Below are positions 14,313 to 26,500 of a DNA stretch of 64,000 bases, piece by piece. Position 1 is the stretch's first letter; each line of letters opens with the position of its first letter. This DNA is from Anoplolepis gracilipes (lineage: Eukaryota; Arthropoda; Insecta; Hymenoptera; Formicidae): the NCBI RefSeq assembly GCF_047496725.1, contig NC_132970.1, positions 13,367,501 through 13,431,500 of the forward strand. The letters are read 5' to 3'. The notes beneath the pieces are model-generated. The model did not search any database. It was not told the DNA's origin and saw only the letters and a program-made list of their open reading frames with translations. The translations under genes were made by a program, and so were the position numbers.

Positions 14313-15675
14313 TATGTACATACTTTTTAATGTGCTCGAGAAAAAATTAATTCGAATTTCAGTTGCAAATTTTAAACGGATAAGCGAATCGACCCTCGTA
14401 ACTCGATCTGCATCTTTCGGGACGTTCGCAACGAAAGCGAAGTCTAAAAAAAAAGGAACCGTAAAAGTACCGGGCTCAGTTGATCAATACACAATCAAAA
14501 CCTGAACCAATACGCGAACTCATAAATCAGATTTTATCGAGCATGTAATACGAATGTGTCGCGCTATTATTAAATTTTTGTGTTCCGAAAATGCCGTGAT
14601 ATAATTTTTTCTTGTTTTACCCGCGCTAAAATTTCTTTCATAAATACGTACACACGTGTTATTTTGTTTAAGTAAGCATTTAAAAGCTTACGAAGACAAG
14701 GTCTATATGTCGGGTCGTAAAACAAATCCCGCATTCATACATTTTTTTCCGTGTGTATGTACGTCGACTGATTTACACGCCGGACGGTGACACCCTGTTT
14801 TAATCCACGTATTTCTGTCGAGATTTAAGAACAGACATGTGGTATTTCTTGCCGTTAACTTCATCAGAGAAAGGGCTGGACGATTACATGATAGTAAAGG
14901 GATGATTATAAGTGTCATCTGGTAATACTTTCACTTGGAAAAAACATTTTCTCTCGCAATAAAATATTGTTTACACAGCTGAAGTACATTTCGGTTGATA
15001 AAACTTTGTCTTTTGTTTTTTTTATTGTCATTAATTAAGCGAATGACTTTAGCAATAGAGCGATGTATACACTTTATCGAGCTATGAGATGCATTGACGG
15101 AGAATCGCATGCTTAATGCGTTTTAATTACTCGAAAGAGAGGATGGAAATCGTCTTAGGAGTCTCTTATTAGGAATTTCTTTTTCAGAGACCCACAAAAC
15201 GCAACGGCAACACTGCGCGCTATTCTAAACACGCGTGTGAATACAGTCATGTGTGTGGCGTAGTTATAATACTTAACATATATTTTCATAAATTAAACTT
15301 TCTTTCTTTCTCTTTTTCTCTATATCTTCAATCTATAAATATTCTTTTAATGAAGTTCGTTGAAATGAGCGACCACAGGTGGCCGCTGGATTTTTTTCAT
15401 TCGATGTCTATCATGGATCAAGTCTCGAATAGGAAATTACGTGAGTTGTTTTCGTGGAAAACATTATTTTTGGGGAATTTTAAATTATTTTTCTAATGTG
15501 CACTAATTATGTGAAACCTCCTGCGATACAAAACACGTTCAAAGTTTTGTATCCACTGCTTAGAATATTCGAGTTTTAATAATAATAATAATCATTCTCT
15601 TGTAACGTCACATACATATACATATCTTTATTTTTGCATTTCAAGTCTATGCACGTCAAAGTCGGTATAGAGACA

Positions 15676-15873
15676 TTAGCACGTATTAATATCTACAATT
15701 TCCTCGGGTGCGTCAAAGCAGGTCTTCGGCTCGCACCCGAAATCAAAACATCTTCCTGATCTGCGATCAAAGCTAGTTTCCTCTGTGATTCCGAGAAACT
15801 CTTGGCACGACGACGCGACGTGACGTACCAAAGGCGCCAAACCGCCGTCGCTATATGCATGGATTTTCAGCAT
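15676..15873 (-). CDS. Candidate small ORF, 65 aa, cysteine-rich (unproven)
   Basis: ATG at 15873 to TAA at 15676. Composition is protein-like and the C-terminal half has five cysteines (GRCFDFGCEPKTCFDAPEEI then a final C). There is no signal peptide and no recognised family. It could equally be an exon fragment or chance in a GC-rich patch. Confidence 0.2.
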   Translation of the reverse strand: MLKIHAYSDGGLAPLVRHVASSCQEFLGITEETSFDRRSGRCFDFGCEPKTCFDAPEEIVDINTC

Positions 15874-16070
15874 CTTTAGAGATCACGATAATCCATGTGA
15901 GTAACTCGTGTCGTAACACACACTGATTTATGAGAACACGGCAAGCCGAGAGAGACATATTTTAATACATTTTTACTCACGCCGCATCATTATAATCATA
16001 ATAAATTTTATCAAAGAATGATTATGTTATTTAATCGAAAAATTATGAAAATTATCAATTATAAAACAAA

Positions 16071-16397
16071 ATGCAATCGATTCAACCATCAGACGAGATG
16101 TGCGGGCGCGTTCCAATGTATCAGTGTATACTAAATGTATTGCAGCGTGACTCGAGATCGATTAGGAACGCTTCTCCTGAGGTCGGCGTGGCAAAGGACG
16201 AGAAGCTAAAGGGGTTCCCCGGTGCATACGGTCTTTTTGTTTCCCGACGATCACCAACATGCCAGAAGGAACTCACGACCTTGCCGCCCACAATTCCGTC
16301 GACTGTCAGAACTGTCAGTGTTTCGCAAGTGAGGTCGCGTTGTTCCTTTTACTCTTCGGGCATTTCGTATATTTTCGTCGTCGTCATCTCGTCGTAG
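16071..16397 (+). CDS. Candidate ORF, 108 aa, unrecognised (unproven)
   Basis: ATG in a strong context (AAAACAAAATGC), 108 codons, ending in a hydrophobic tail (SYIFVVVISS). It is one of the longer ATG ORFs outside the two real genes. There is no recognisable domain, and it overlaps the 69-aa frame at 16259-16468, so at most one is likely to be real. Confidence 0.2.
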   Translation: MQSIQPSDEMCGRVPMYQCILNVLQRDSRSIRNASPEVGVAKDEKLKGFPGAYGLFVSRRSPTCQKELTTLPPTIPSTVRTVSVSQVRSRCSFYSSGISYIFVVVISS

Positions 16398-16468
16398 TTG
16401 TATTCGCGCTTCTTCTCACGGGCAGTTTCTCTATTTTCTTTTATGTCGTTTACAGTTTCATTGAATAA
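16259..16468 (+). CDS. Candidate small ORF: 69-aa two-helix membrane protein (unproven)
   Basis: The ATG at 16259 has a good insect context (ATCACCAACATGC). The first 28 residues are polar with a CQNCQC motif. Two hydrophobic stretches follow, about residues 28-41 (VALFLLLFGHFVYF) and 46-67 (LVVVVFALLLTGSFSIFFYV onward), separated by RRRH. It ends at TAA 16466-16468. I recognise no family. It overlaps another open frame (16071-16397), and there is no splice or promoter evidence, so chance is quite possible. Confidence 0.25.
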   Translation: MPEGTHDLAAHNSVDCQNCQCFASEVALFLLLFGHFVYFRRRHLVVVVFALLLTGSFSIFFYVVYSFIE

Positions 16469-18719
16469 TTTTATATAGAATGGCCCAAATGTTAAGAATA
16501 CTTTGAAATGAAATGTTTGCAATATTGCATTTTGTATATATATATTTTAATTGAAAAAACCTATGCAAAATAGTTTCCAATTCACATTTATGAATTTTAT
16601 TTTGAAATATTCTAATATAACAATCTTTTAAATATTTACTATATATATATATATATGACAACTGGGAAAAATTTATGCATTTTATGTGATTATGTGCTAC
16701 GGTGGCAATATTTAATGCAGCGTGTGGCAATACGAGAAGGCGTTGTTCATTTAACGCGTATTCAGATCCGGTCGGACTTTATGTGATCGTCGCGACACAC
16801 GTTGCTATACATTTAGACGAATTACAGGTCAAGATCCGGTGGTTCGTTAACGAGATAAAGCATTCTCAAACTGTCGCTGTCAGTCGTAGAAACCCGTCAC
16901 AGTTTTAGCTGTGTTTTTTTTTCTTTTGTGAGTCATCAGAATTATGAGATTGCGTATTTAGCAAAATTAAAAGAATAAGTATATATAAAAGGTGAGTTAC
17001 TTGATGATTTTGTAAAATGAAATAAATAAATAAAATATAACTTATTTCTTTGTTATCAGATAACAATAATATATAGAGTGCCGTTTGAGCATATTACATA
17101 TTTGATCTTATTATTTTTTAAAATAAAAAAAAATTATATTTGTCTTCCGCATTTATTTTACATTGTAGGTTCACGTCGTTATTTGTATCATGTTTTCTGG
17201 TATAATTTTAATTTTTTCCTGTATATTAACGAACTTATGGTCGATACACAGGAAAAATTACAGCCATATCAGACAACATGATGTAAACAGTAATGCAAAA
17301 TCTGCGTAATAAACTAGAGCAATGTAAGATAAATGTGAAAGATTGACATTTGATAAATGTGATATATTTTTTTTAAATTTTTGAATAAGATCAAGTAATA
17401 TATTCAAGTGGCATTCTATATATATTAAAAACACTAAAATATTGCACAAGACTATATATACGAAATGATTAGAAAATTATAAAAGAAATACCAATTCTTT
17501 TCGTACACATTCTTTCTTTCGCATTATTTTTAATCCGAAAATTTTATCAGAGGAGCCGAAATCGCAATTTAAATACTTTTTTACAGCCTCTATATATTCT
17601 CTGTATTGGAATTATGAAAAAGGCGCGGCAAATGTTTCGAGATTAAGACATTCGAAATTCAATGGCTTCATCTTGCGTTATCTCTTTCGTTATAAAATAT
17701 ACGATTCAGAGATATAACCCTTCCATTTCTACGGTAATCAGGTCGCAACATTGTGTCGCGCGTTTGTATACCGTTGCCGGATATTTTTCAAGACACGTAC
17801 AATAATCTTTAATTGTGTATTGGCCTTCGTAAGGCGGATACTTTTTCGGCTTTTATCGCGCCACTTCGGGCTCTGTAATGTCGCAAACGAGGTTCGATTT
17901 CTCCGGATCCGCCGCAACAGTCACGTAATTGTCCAGTATCACGAAATGGCTCGTTTAATGCCGGATTTGATGTAGCCAGTTTCATTAACTGCCCTAAACT
18001 CGCCTCCGCACCAGTTTTCGATCCGTTCTCGATGCTATCTGACCGCGCGTTCCTCCCCCGGTTTTTTTAATAAACGGTCTCGCCAGGTAATCATCATTTC
18101 AATCGTTCACAAAGTTATCCCATGAGACGTAGACTGTTCGATGGTTAATTCCTGCTAACGACCTTTCTCGTTTCCTCAAGTTTAACATTACTTATATATC
18201 AAAATTATTTGTAAAAAAAATAGTTATTCGTAAAAAAAAAAAAAAAAAAAAAATTGCAATGGAATGAATTGCCTTTCAATTCAGTTTAGACTTCTGCGTT
18301 TGTGCCAACAGGTCGCGTAAACAATAAAAAATTTCTGAGAATCGTCTTTGCTAATTTACCACAAACCAGTAGTCACGAGAAGAGAGGGTGAAAGTATCAA
18401 ATTCTATGAAACATGCGCGATCGCGCGAAGTGGTTAGATTTCGAGATTTTTTGAAAGCGTCATGACAACGGTTGGTTTCCTCGACAAACTTGGAGAATAT
18501 CTTCCTTGAAAGCGGATAGGTTTGCTCCGACGGAATTTTCGGCACGAGATTCCCGTAGCTCGTGCTAATCCAAGATATTGCCGGCGTCGCGTCACGACGA
18601 GGAGGACTCCATGAGACGCCGAGAACAAACACGAAGGTGAAGATGCTTCTTTCCTATCTATGTAACGAAAGTGTTTGTTCTCCCTCGCGCACGGTTGTCT
18701 AAAATCCACATAATTACTG

Positions 18720-19068
18720 TGAGAACCGAGAGAGCCACCGCGTAAGCGCCGCGCGAGGCTCTGGTGAGAAAGGGAAGAGGGAAGAGAGAAATTCGAGAGC
18801 CGAGCCCCTCAAAGGGATACGCGTTTGTTTAGGTGGTGGTCGATCTCTTTTGTTTCTGTATCTTGTCTCGGACCGAGAGTGGAGGATTGCCGTCTTCCCT
18901 CCCGTTGGAGTGGAGCCACTCGGAACGGGAGCCTCGGCGACCGGCGACTACTTCGTCGTCGGACATTGCTACGCGCGTCCGGCTGCGTGTGAACGGAATG
19001 TAACTCCTTCCTTGTGTTACGGCGCGTCGCATACGGGGCGGTATGGTCAAATATTGAGGAACATGTGA
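18720..19068. promoter_or_regulatory. CpG-rich island, possible promoter or 5'UTR
   Basis: GC-rich, CpG-rich stretch with short overlapping open frames on both strands and no coding signature. In insects with CpG-rich genomes such islands often mark promoters or enhancers; no core promoter element is certain here. Confidence 0.25.
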
Positions 19069-19602
19069 ACGGTAAATAATCGGGAGGCCTTAGGAGGAGT
19101 TAAGCCCGTTGTTTGCCTCAATTTAACACGGTCCCAGAAATTTGCTTCCACGAACTCAGATGCATTTCTATTTGCTACTCATAAACGAAACATCGAGTGA
19201 GAACGAATGTATACCTACACGGGACGTTTTGGTTCGCCAATACTTTCTTTTCCTGTCGAAATGTCGGAATTAAGCCCGCAAGTTTATGCTTTTTATTCGC
19301 TTCGCACACATTCGACGATTGCTTTTTTATCGCGCGTGATTTCTTCCAATGATCATGTTTGTGGTTGACTGCTGCAAACGTTACGAGACATCGCGAGTCG
19401 AGCGATAACTTAGGATGGGTCTGCGACTAACGCCGACGTCGATCCACGAGAACGTAAAATGGTAATTTACGGAACCAATGGTGGAAAACGTCAGATAAAG
19501 TTAAACGGCATAACGTCAAGACACGTCTCGTAAAACCGTCACTCGAGTCATCTCTAAAGTCAGCGGGATGTTTTATGATTAATATCTCTATGGGAGACTT
19601 GG

Positions 19603-19742
19603 GTCCGTATTCTGAGTTCACATTTATCGTTAAATGTATGTACCTCTAAATGTGTTTTTATCCATAGAGCTGTATGCATTTTTTAATTGCAAGGTACGTT
19701 TTGAGACACATTTAACCATAAATGCGAGCTCAGAATATGAAC
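19603..19742. mobile_element. 140-bp foldback element (MITE-like)
   Basis: Left GTCCGTATTCTGAGTTCACA... matches the reverse complement of the right end GTTCATATTCTGAGCTCGCA..., continuing through ATTTATSGTTAAATGT. Arms are about 37 nt with roughly 30 identities. It has no coding capacity. Confidence 0.65.
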
Positions 19743-22700
19743 TTAATTTTATCCTCTTTTTGTAAAAAATAAGCGCCCGTGTTGCATCAAGAATTAAATA
19801 AAGTTAAAAAAAAAAACAAATTGCAAGATTTGCACTTTTATCTTCGAAAGATCATTGAAATAATTTTTAGTATTCTCATTTTTTTTGTATACATATATTA
19901 TTTTGGAAATTTAATATTTTTCAAAGATCAAACTGAATTTCTAAGCGTTGTTGAAAATTATGTATCACATTTGTGTGGAAATTCCTAAATATAAATATCG
20001 CATTACGAAATACAAGTGATAACATTGGCTCGAGTTGAATTATTCTTATATTTACTAATTACAGAATTCGATCAAATAAGAAGTCTTAAAAATAAAACTA
20101 TTTCGGACGTTGATTTATACTTGATCTCCTTTGGCATTAACATTGCATATCTCATCTCGTGATATCTTTATAAAAATTCAAAATTCGTTTCAAGGATCTG
20201 CTTATGCATTTCTCCACGCCTGTTTGTGGTTTGTGCGTTTAAAAAAGAAAACGCACCTACATGTACGTATCGACAGAAGGCGCCGGGCGCCCCCGAGCTT
20301 TATTGTCCGGCGATGTCACGTCGGGCTCGGGCGGCAACAAGCAACAAGACACCGTTAGCAACGACGATACTTATTATTAACCGGTCGCGCATTGATTTAC
20401 TTGGACTGTCAGCGCGAGACAAGCCGCCGGTAATGCATCACGTCGGGGTATTATCGGCGTGGATGCAAATACCAGGTGACATGTGGCATATTCAATTAGA
20501 GCCGGTTTACGCTTGCCCTGCCTCGTGTTATTAATTCACCATTCGATGCGCTTTCTCGGAGCCACCGGAGCTGATAACGCGCGAGCTCGGGCTCATAAAA
20601 GGCTTACGGACGTTCTAATATTCGTGGCGTGACATACTATTGTAACACGCTCGTAAAATGGAAGCAAATACAAGCATTGCTAAACGCTTTCAATCATACA
20701 CGAGATAACCGTATGTAACAACCGTAGAACCTGCACCAAGACAAGATTCCGATGTGTTTATATGAAAAACATATGAGTTTAGCCGACTTCGTTGTGCAAG
20801 ACAAAATGCATAGATTGATAGAGAGACGGATTATGTAATAATCTTAGAGTATATAAGATCTGTCTATATAGCTGCGACGCACTTTCTCTCTCTCTCTCTC
20901 TCTTTCTTTTTCTAGAAAGGTCGAAAGGCGAAACATTCGAAATTGGTAGTCGTACCAACAGAATTATGCGCCATTGACAGAGAGAAAGAGAATTGATGTT
21001 CGTTAACGGCTACGGTTGCAACTGCCTGCCAACAAGGTGCGATTTGTGCGTCGCAATTCAATACGGGTTCTCGGGTACCCGCCCACAACCATTTCTCCAT
21101 GATGGTAGGCCGCAGTCAGATACAATCTACGAGTCAATTCGTAGGCCGTTCTTGTGACCACGACGTGCATTTAGAGAACCGGCCGATTTCGCGGATAAGC
21201 ATTGCTGTGAATCGATGTTTATTTCCAAAGTTTAATGGTAATAAGATAGTTCCTGTTATGGAATTGTTCCCGAGAAAAATATCGAATATAGAATTTTGAG
21301 TACAAAGAATGCAAGTTTGTTCATCGAACTAATTTATCATTTTTGTAAAATCACGTGAAATACAATTTTGACGAGTTACGTTTGCATTCTCCTCGTGCAT
21401 TTTACTAAATACTATATAATGTAACTTTACATCTTATAAATTATTTTATAAAAATGTTATATGTAAAATTTATGCGAAAATGAGTATCTTACAATTAGCA
21501 TAGATAATTATTAATTATTATTAATTAGAATTTTTATATCTCGCAGTAGGAGAAGCAATAATACCGTCAAGCGACGAGAAGGCGAATGAGAATAAACGAC
21601 GTGAAAAACATTCAGAAGGAGCGGCCTCTTTACATCGAAATCACTCTTGATATTTATCATTGTAGCCGCTTTAATCCCTTGATTAAGCTTCAACGTGCGA
21701 TGAAATTGGATTGCCAAGACATATTTATCGGGATTTATATTTTTTTTTTTTCGCATATTATTTTTAATTTACGTTACGATGCGTTACATCTATTGCGATG
21801 TAAAACAAGAAATAATCACAGTTGAAAAATGAAATACGATGAATTTAATCACTTGTCGGATTATCGCAAGCTTGAAGGTAACAGAACGGTTTCACGTTAT
21901 ATAATGTCTCTTACATGAGCCGATTATAATAAAAAAGAGAGAAAAATAACGCGACGACATTTATTCGAGTGCTGCTATTTTGACAAAGTATATATGTATG
22001 TACGCGATGCGCATTTTATACGCGATGTATCTCTTCATTAAGTTTTAGTCGCTATCTTTATTAATACTCACCATCTTACGAAGCTTATATATTTAGTTGT
22101 AATGATAATAATATATTTATTTATTATTTTAATTATATTGCTCAATTTCTTGTGCGCAATTACTTACTAAAAAAATTCCCGTTGTGGTACCATAAAACAG
22201 GTTCACGGCGTTTCACTTACGATAATTGCGAATAATAATAAATAATACGGTGGCGAGTTAATGTTACGTAGTGTATAAGCGATTTCCTTCGTAACGCGCG
22301 ACCCACAGACGCGACGCACGTAATGATACGGTAAAAGTTTAACGATAGTCCTCGCGATAAGATTGCCGAGATAGCGATCTTTGCGAAATCGCGATAGATT
22401 GAAGTTCCTACCATCCTGTGTCGCATATGACCCTCGCGAACTCTTTAACTATCTGTTTCTATCGATTGAAAGGTCCGTTGAATGGTAAAAATAATGTGAG
22501 GACAGATAGGCATTATAATAATTGAAGGAAAAGTAAAAGATGTGGCGCCGCATATTGCACATTATCATTCTTCATTAAATGATATTTGCATACGTTTGAC
22601 GTAATTTTTTTCTTCACACAAGTAATTTATTTTCATCTATTTGATAGAGAGTATTCGTCTGAATAAAGGAGAGGTGTCAATAATCCTCGAGTGAAATCAA

Positions 22701-23290
22701 AACCGTGCTATTTTCACGGGGGATGTTCCATTACGCCAAAATAATAAATGGATCGCGATAAAAAGGCATGAAATCAATCGGAGGTATGCAAACAAGTAAC
22801 TTGAGTGCTAATGCTGCACTCACGCAGAGAGCTCGTAGAGGTCCTGATGTACCGACGCGATTTATCACTATGGAACCGTCCAATGGGTGTTAGCTGTCAA
22901 GTCGGTCGACCGTCGATTTGTCAACCGATGGCTGGCAACGCGCGCGAGCTTTGACTAACTTTGTCGCATGAATCGCGGCGGCTGGTCGATGCCGGTGGCG
23001 ATGGCATCTCGACTTCGCTAATGCGACCGTCAGAATGACACGCTCGAGAGTGCATAAAAGCGCAGATCGTATATCAAAGAGGTCCCTCTCTCTGTCTGTC
23101 TTAATTCTGCACAGCTCGTGCCGCGATGCCAGAGTTGCACTGTTCTTGTTCGAATATCTTGAAAGAATTACGCGCAGTTTTTTGCTCTCGTTTATAATAG
23201 CCGAGGAAATGAGATATACGTGGTACGCTACAATTAAAGACAAATTGCACGCATCAATTACGGTACAAGTTAACAAATCTAATACCTTTC
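19743..23290. other. No gene seen (19.7-23.3 kb)
   Basis: Mixed AT-rich and CpG-rich DNA (GC-rich at about 20260-20600 and 22860-23040), with a CT run at 20885-20903. No ORF resembles a protein. Confidence 0.6.
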
Positions 23291-23590
23291 GAGATTTATG
23301 AATTTGATATTTCGCAAAACACTTTTAGCCTTTTAAAATATAAAATTAATAATTAATTTATGAATTAAAGTAAAAATTTGCCCTGTGGAATTAAAATTTC
23401 TATGTTGATGAATTTGTAAATACAGTCACTATAAAAAAGTTAGTTTGATATAAGATAATATATTTATGATTTTAAGATTAAATTATATTCTACAGGGATA
23501 AATCTTTACTTTAATTCATAAATTAATTATTAATTTTATATCTTAAAATTCTGAAAGTGTTTTGCGTAATATAAAATTTTTATGAATCTC
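23291..23590. mobile_element. 300-bp foldback element with about 110-bp arms
   Basis: The left arm (GAGATTTATGAA, CGCAAAACACTTTTAG, ATATAAAATTAATAATTAAT, TATGAATTAAAGTAAA) is mirrored in the right arm as a reverse complement with few changes. The spacer is about 80 nt. No ORF. Consistent with a MITE. Confidence 0.75.
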
Positions 23591-26500
23591 AAAGTATATT
23601 AAATTTATTAATTAACTTTTGACGTATCAGTACAGTTTCTCCTTAAATGCTAATTAAAAATCGAAAATATTTTCAATTATTTTTTTTGCTTAGTAATTTC
23701 TCTTTGACAAGAATTAATAAAAATAAATACAGTGGGTTACACGCGTAGAATATAATGCTTGAAGAAAAATTTAGAAGCAGATTTTAATCTCAGTTTTGAT
23801 GTTGAAACATTTATGTTAATCATTGCTTCTAATAAACGAGATATTCCGAATCAAGATTCAATTACTCTGATCGTATATCGTGGACTCATGCGCGTACTAA
23901 AGAAATTTACTGCTAAAATTTTATCTGATCACTTAAATTACGACTGGTATATAATATGCGCGCAGTTATACACACTGACTTAATCGCTTTATAATATTCA
24001 TCGACTCGGTACCTCCCGTTACAAGTATTTCGCTAGATATCTATCGGCAGAACGCCCAACGTATAGTTATAACTCACACGATGGTATTAACTCTTCACTG
24101 TCCTGCTTTAGACTCGTCATATTTTATCTGTGTGCGCGCGAGATGCCATAAACTATCAAACTACCTACATCTTTAAGTTGTAAATTGTCGGAGTTACCAG
24201 TTATATCCCTATGAAACAACGGGTTATACTCTATGTAACCATAAATATTCACAAATCGTAAATAGTAATGTCTAGTAATAATTGAACGTATTAGAATTTT
24301 CTTAATTTATATATCATAAAATAATAAATAATAAATATGTACATGTCACGAATAATGTCATTTATATAATGTGTATTTCGGAAAATTTGTGCGTAATTTC
24401 TTCCTCTCTACGCACCGTCGCCGTCGTCGAGAAGAAAATTACGGTTTTTACGGTAAATCTGCAAAAAACGGGAGCATTTGCGGCAACCGTGCGGTTTGGT
24501 ATGCCATCGATGCGGCTTCTCACAAATTTGCAGTCTCTTTACTGGGTAATGACGTTACGGCATCCTCGTGTTTTCACCCTGCTTTATGCATTTATGCACG
24601 AGGGGAAGGGAGACGGAGGCAGCAGGCGAAAAAAAGGGAACAAGAGGAGGCGGAGGTGAGAGACGCACCTCAGGAACCGGGCAGGTAAGGGATAATGAGA
24701 GGGCGGTCGATGATGCTGGTTTAATCGTCTCGCGAGAACACCTAACGGCTGTTACTCAGACGACGTTGTTGACCGCCATCGAATCGTATCCCTGGCATGA
24801 ATTTACTCAGTGAAGAATGTCTCCTGGCATGAATCATCCGGATTATAATAAGTTATTTGCTCGGGGCCGTGTAGGTACTTTTTTCGATCACGATCGACAG
24901 CCCCGAGCGATTTCACACGTAAATATAATGACTTGAAAAAACAGTATTACGTTTTTACGTGAAATATAGGGTACTTTTATTCTTTTCCTCCATTTAATCT
25001 CTAATCTCATAAACGCAGAAGATTATATAACGATTGCGTAAAGGAAACGTAAGTAAAATGCTACGCGAAGATCAGCTGAACCGCCTTGCGTTATCGTGAG
25101 ACATTGCTGACGCAAAGATTAGAATAACGTACGACATGGAATCGGCGAATGTTCGCAGTCCATGACAAATTAACTTCAACTTAACGACCTTTAGTACTCA
25201 TCAAGGTTCACGCTCTCTTGCATGAACGGGCTTACACTCATTGTCAGTAATTACACAATGATACACGGGAAGACAATGTGATGTGCCAATGACATTTAAT
25301 CTCATTCATAAAACCGATGATGCTGTGTTTATGCAATAGGGTAATTACAGAGAGGGAGAGCGTCTCATTTATGAATATACAATCATTGTTTTGATATTGG
25401 TTTCTAATCCCTATCTATCTGGTCATTGGCACTGATCTCTTGTTATTTTTGTAAAATGCAGTGACCGGTCGAAGGATCGAGACGATCTCTCGGAAGCTGC
25501 GATTAGACGCGGGTCGAATTAGGCGTAGAGGCAGCGCGATTTCACGCTCGCGCACGACGCACGGTAAATTACGCGAAGGACAAGCGGCGAGATGGGATCT
25601 GACACAACATTTTTACGCTCGTCCACCGGCGCGTACGAGCCTCCACTTCTCCACTTTATTATTCCTAATGGGATTAAAGGCATCGCGCGAGCTCGGTGAT
25701 GCAATCCGCTGCTGCGAGAAGTTTCGAGGCGGAGAGTGATAAATGAAATAGCGTCGCGTCACCGAGAGTCGCTTCGCGCGTCGCTTTACGGGGCGTTAGG
25801 CCATGAAATTGTAATTTAATTGCTTCTCCTGCGAGTCGTCCCCGTGGTCAGCGACTGCCGTTCGGTCAGTCGGTCGGCCGGTCGCGAAATTTGCATCCGA
25901 AATTAAAAATTCTGCTCTCCCGAAGACGCAGACTCGCCGACTGTCGCTCGCGCGATAAATTTTTGCAGGCCGAGGCGTGATCGTTAATTATGCATGAGCA
26001 CATTCTTATTATAATTTTCGGTCGATGTTTCAAGCAAACAATGTACGAAACACGTTCACCTAATTTACGCTGCACTGCGTGTGGTCTCATTGCGTTCGGA
26101 CAACGTTGCGATTTGCCGCGTTAATGAGCCGAATCACACGAATCGACAGCGACACGATTTCAATCTAAATAGTATTTTCTTGTATTTCTTCCAAGAACAC
26201 GCAATACCTCATTGGGAAATATTAATATGCGCATCTTTTTTTTTTTTCTACAGCCAATTAGAATGTTGATTTACACTCGCCAGGTCACCGAGCTCTGAAT
26301 GAATTAATTATCGCTGCTAATTATCATTTTGCTTGTAAAGACGATCAATTAAGAGACTGCGCTTGCATCTCGCTCGCTTTAACGATTCTTCGCAAAAAGT
26401 TGCATATGTAAAATATTTACATTATTTATTGCGCAAGCGTGTACACCTTTGGGAGGTACATAACTTGATTATAGACGAATTTACATAGTCGAACTGAGAG

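Larger units (their letters stand above)
14313..19602. other. No confident gene (14.3-19.6 kb)
   Basis: Contains the small-ORF candidates at 15676-16468, a poly-A run at 18232-18253 and the CpG island at 18720-19068. Otherwise AT-rich without coding signature. Confidence 0.55.

Noticed and set aside
24369..24813. Three overlapping plus-strand ORFs (81-105 aa)
   Set aside because: All three frames are open at once in a GC-rich, purine-rich patch; none is protein-like or has plausible splice sites.
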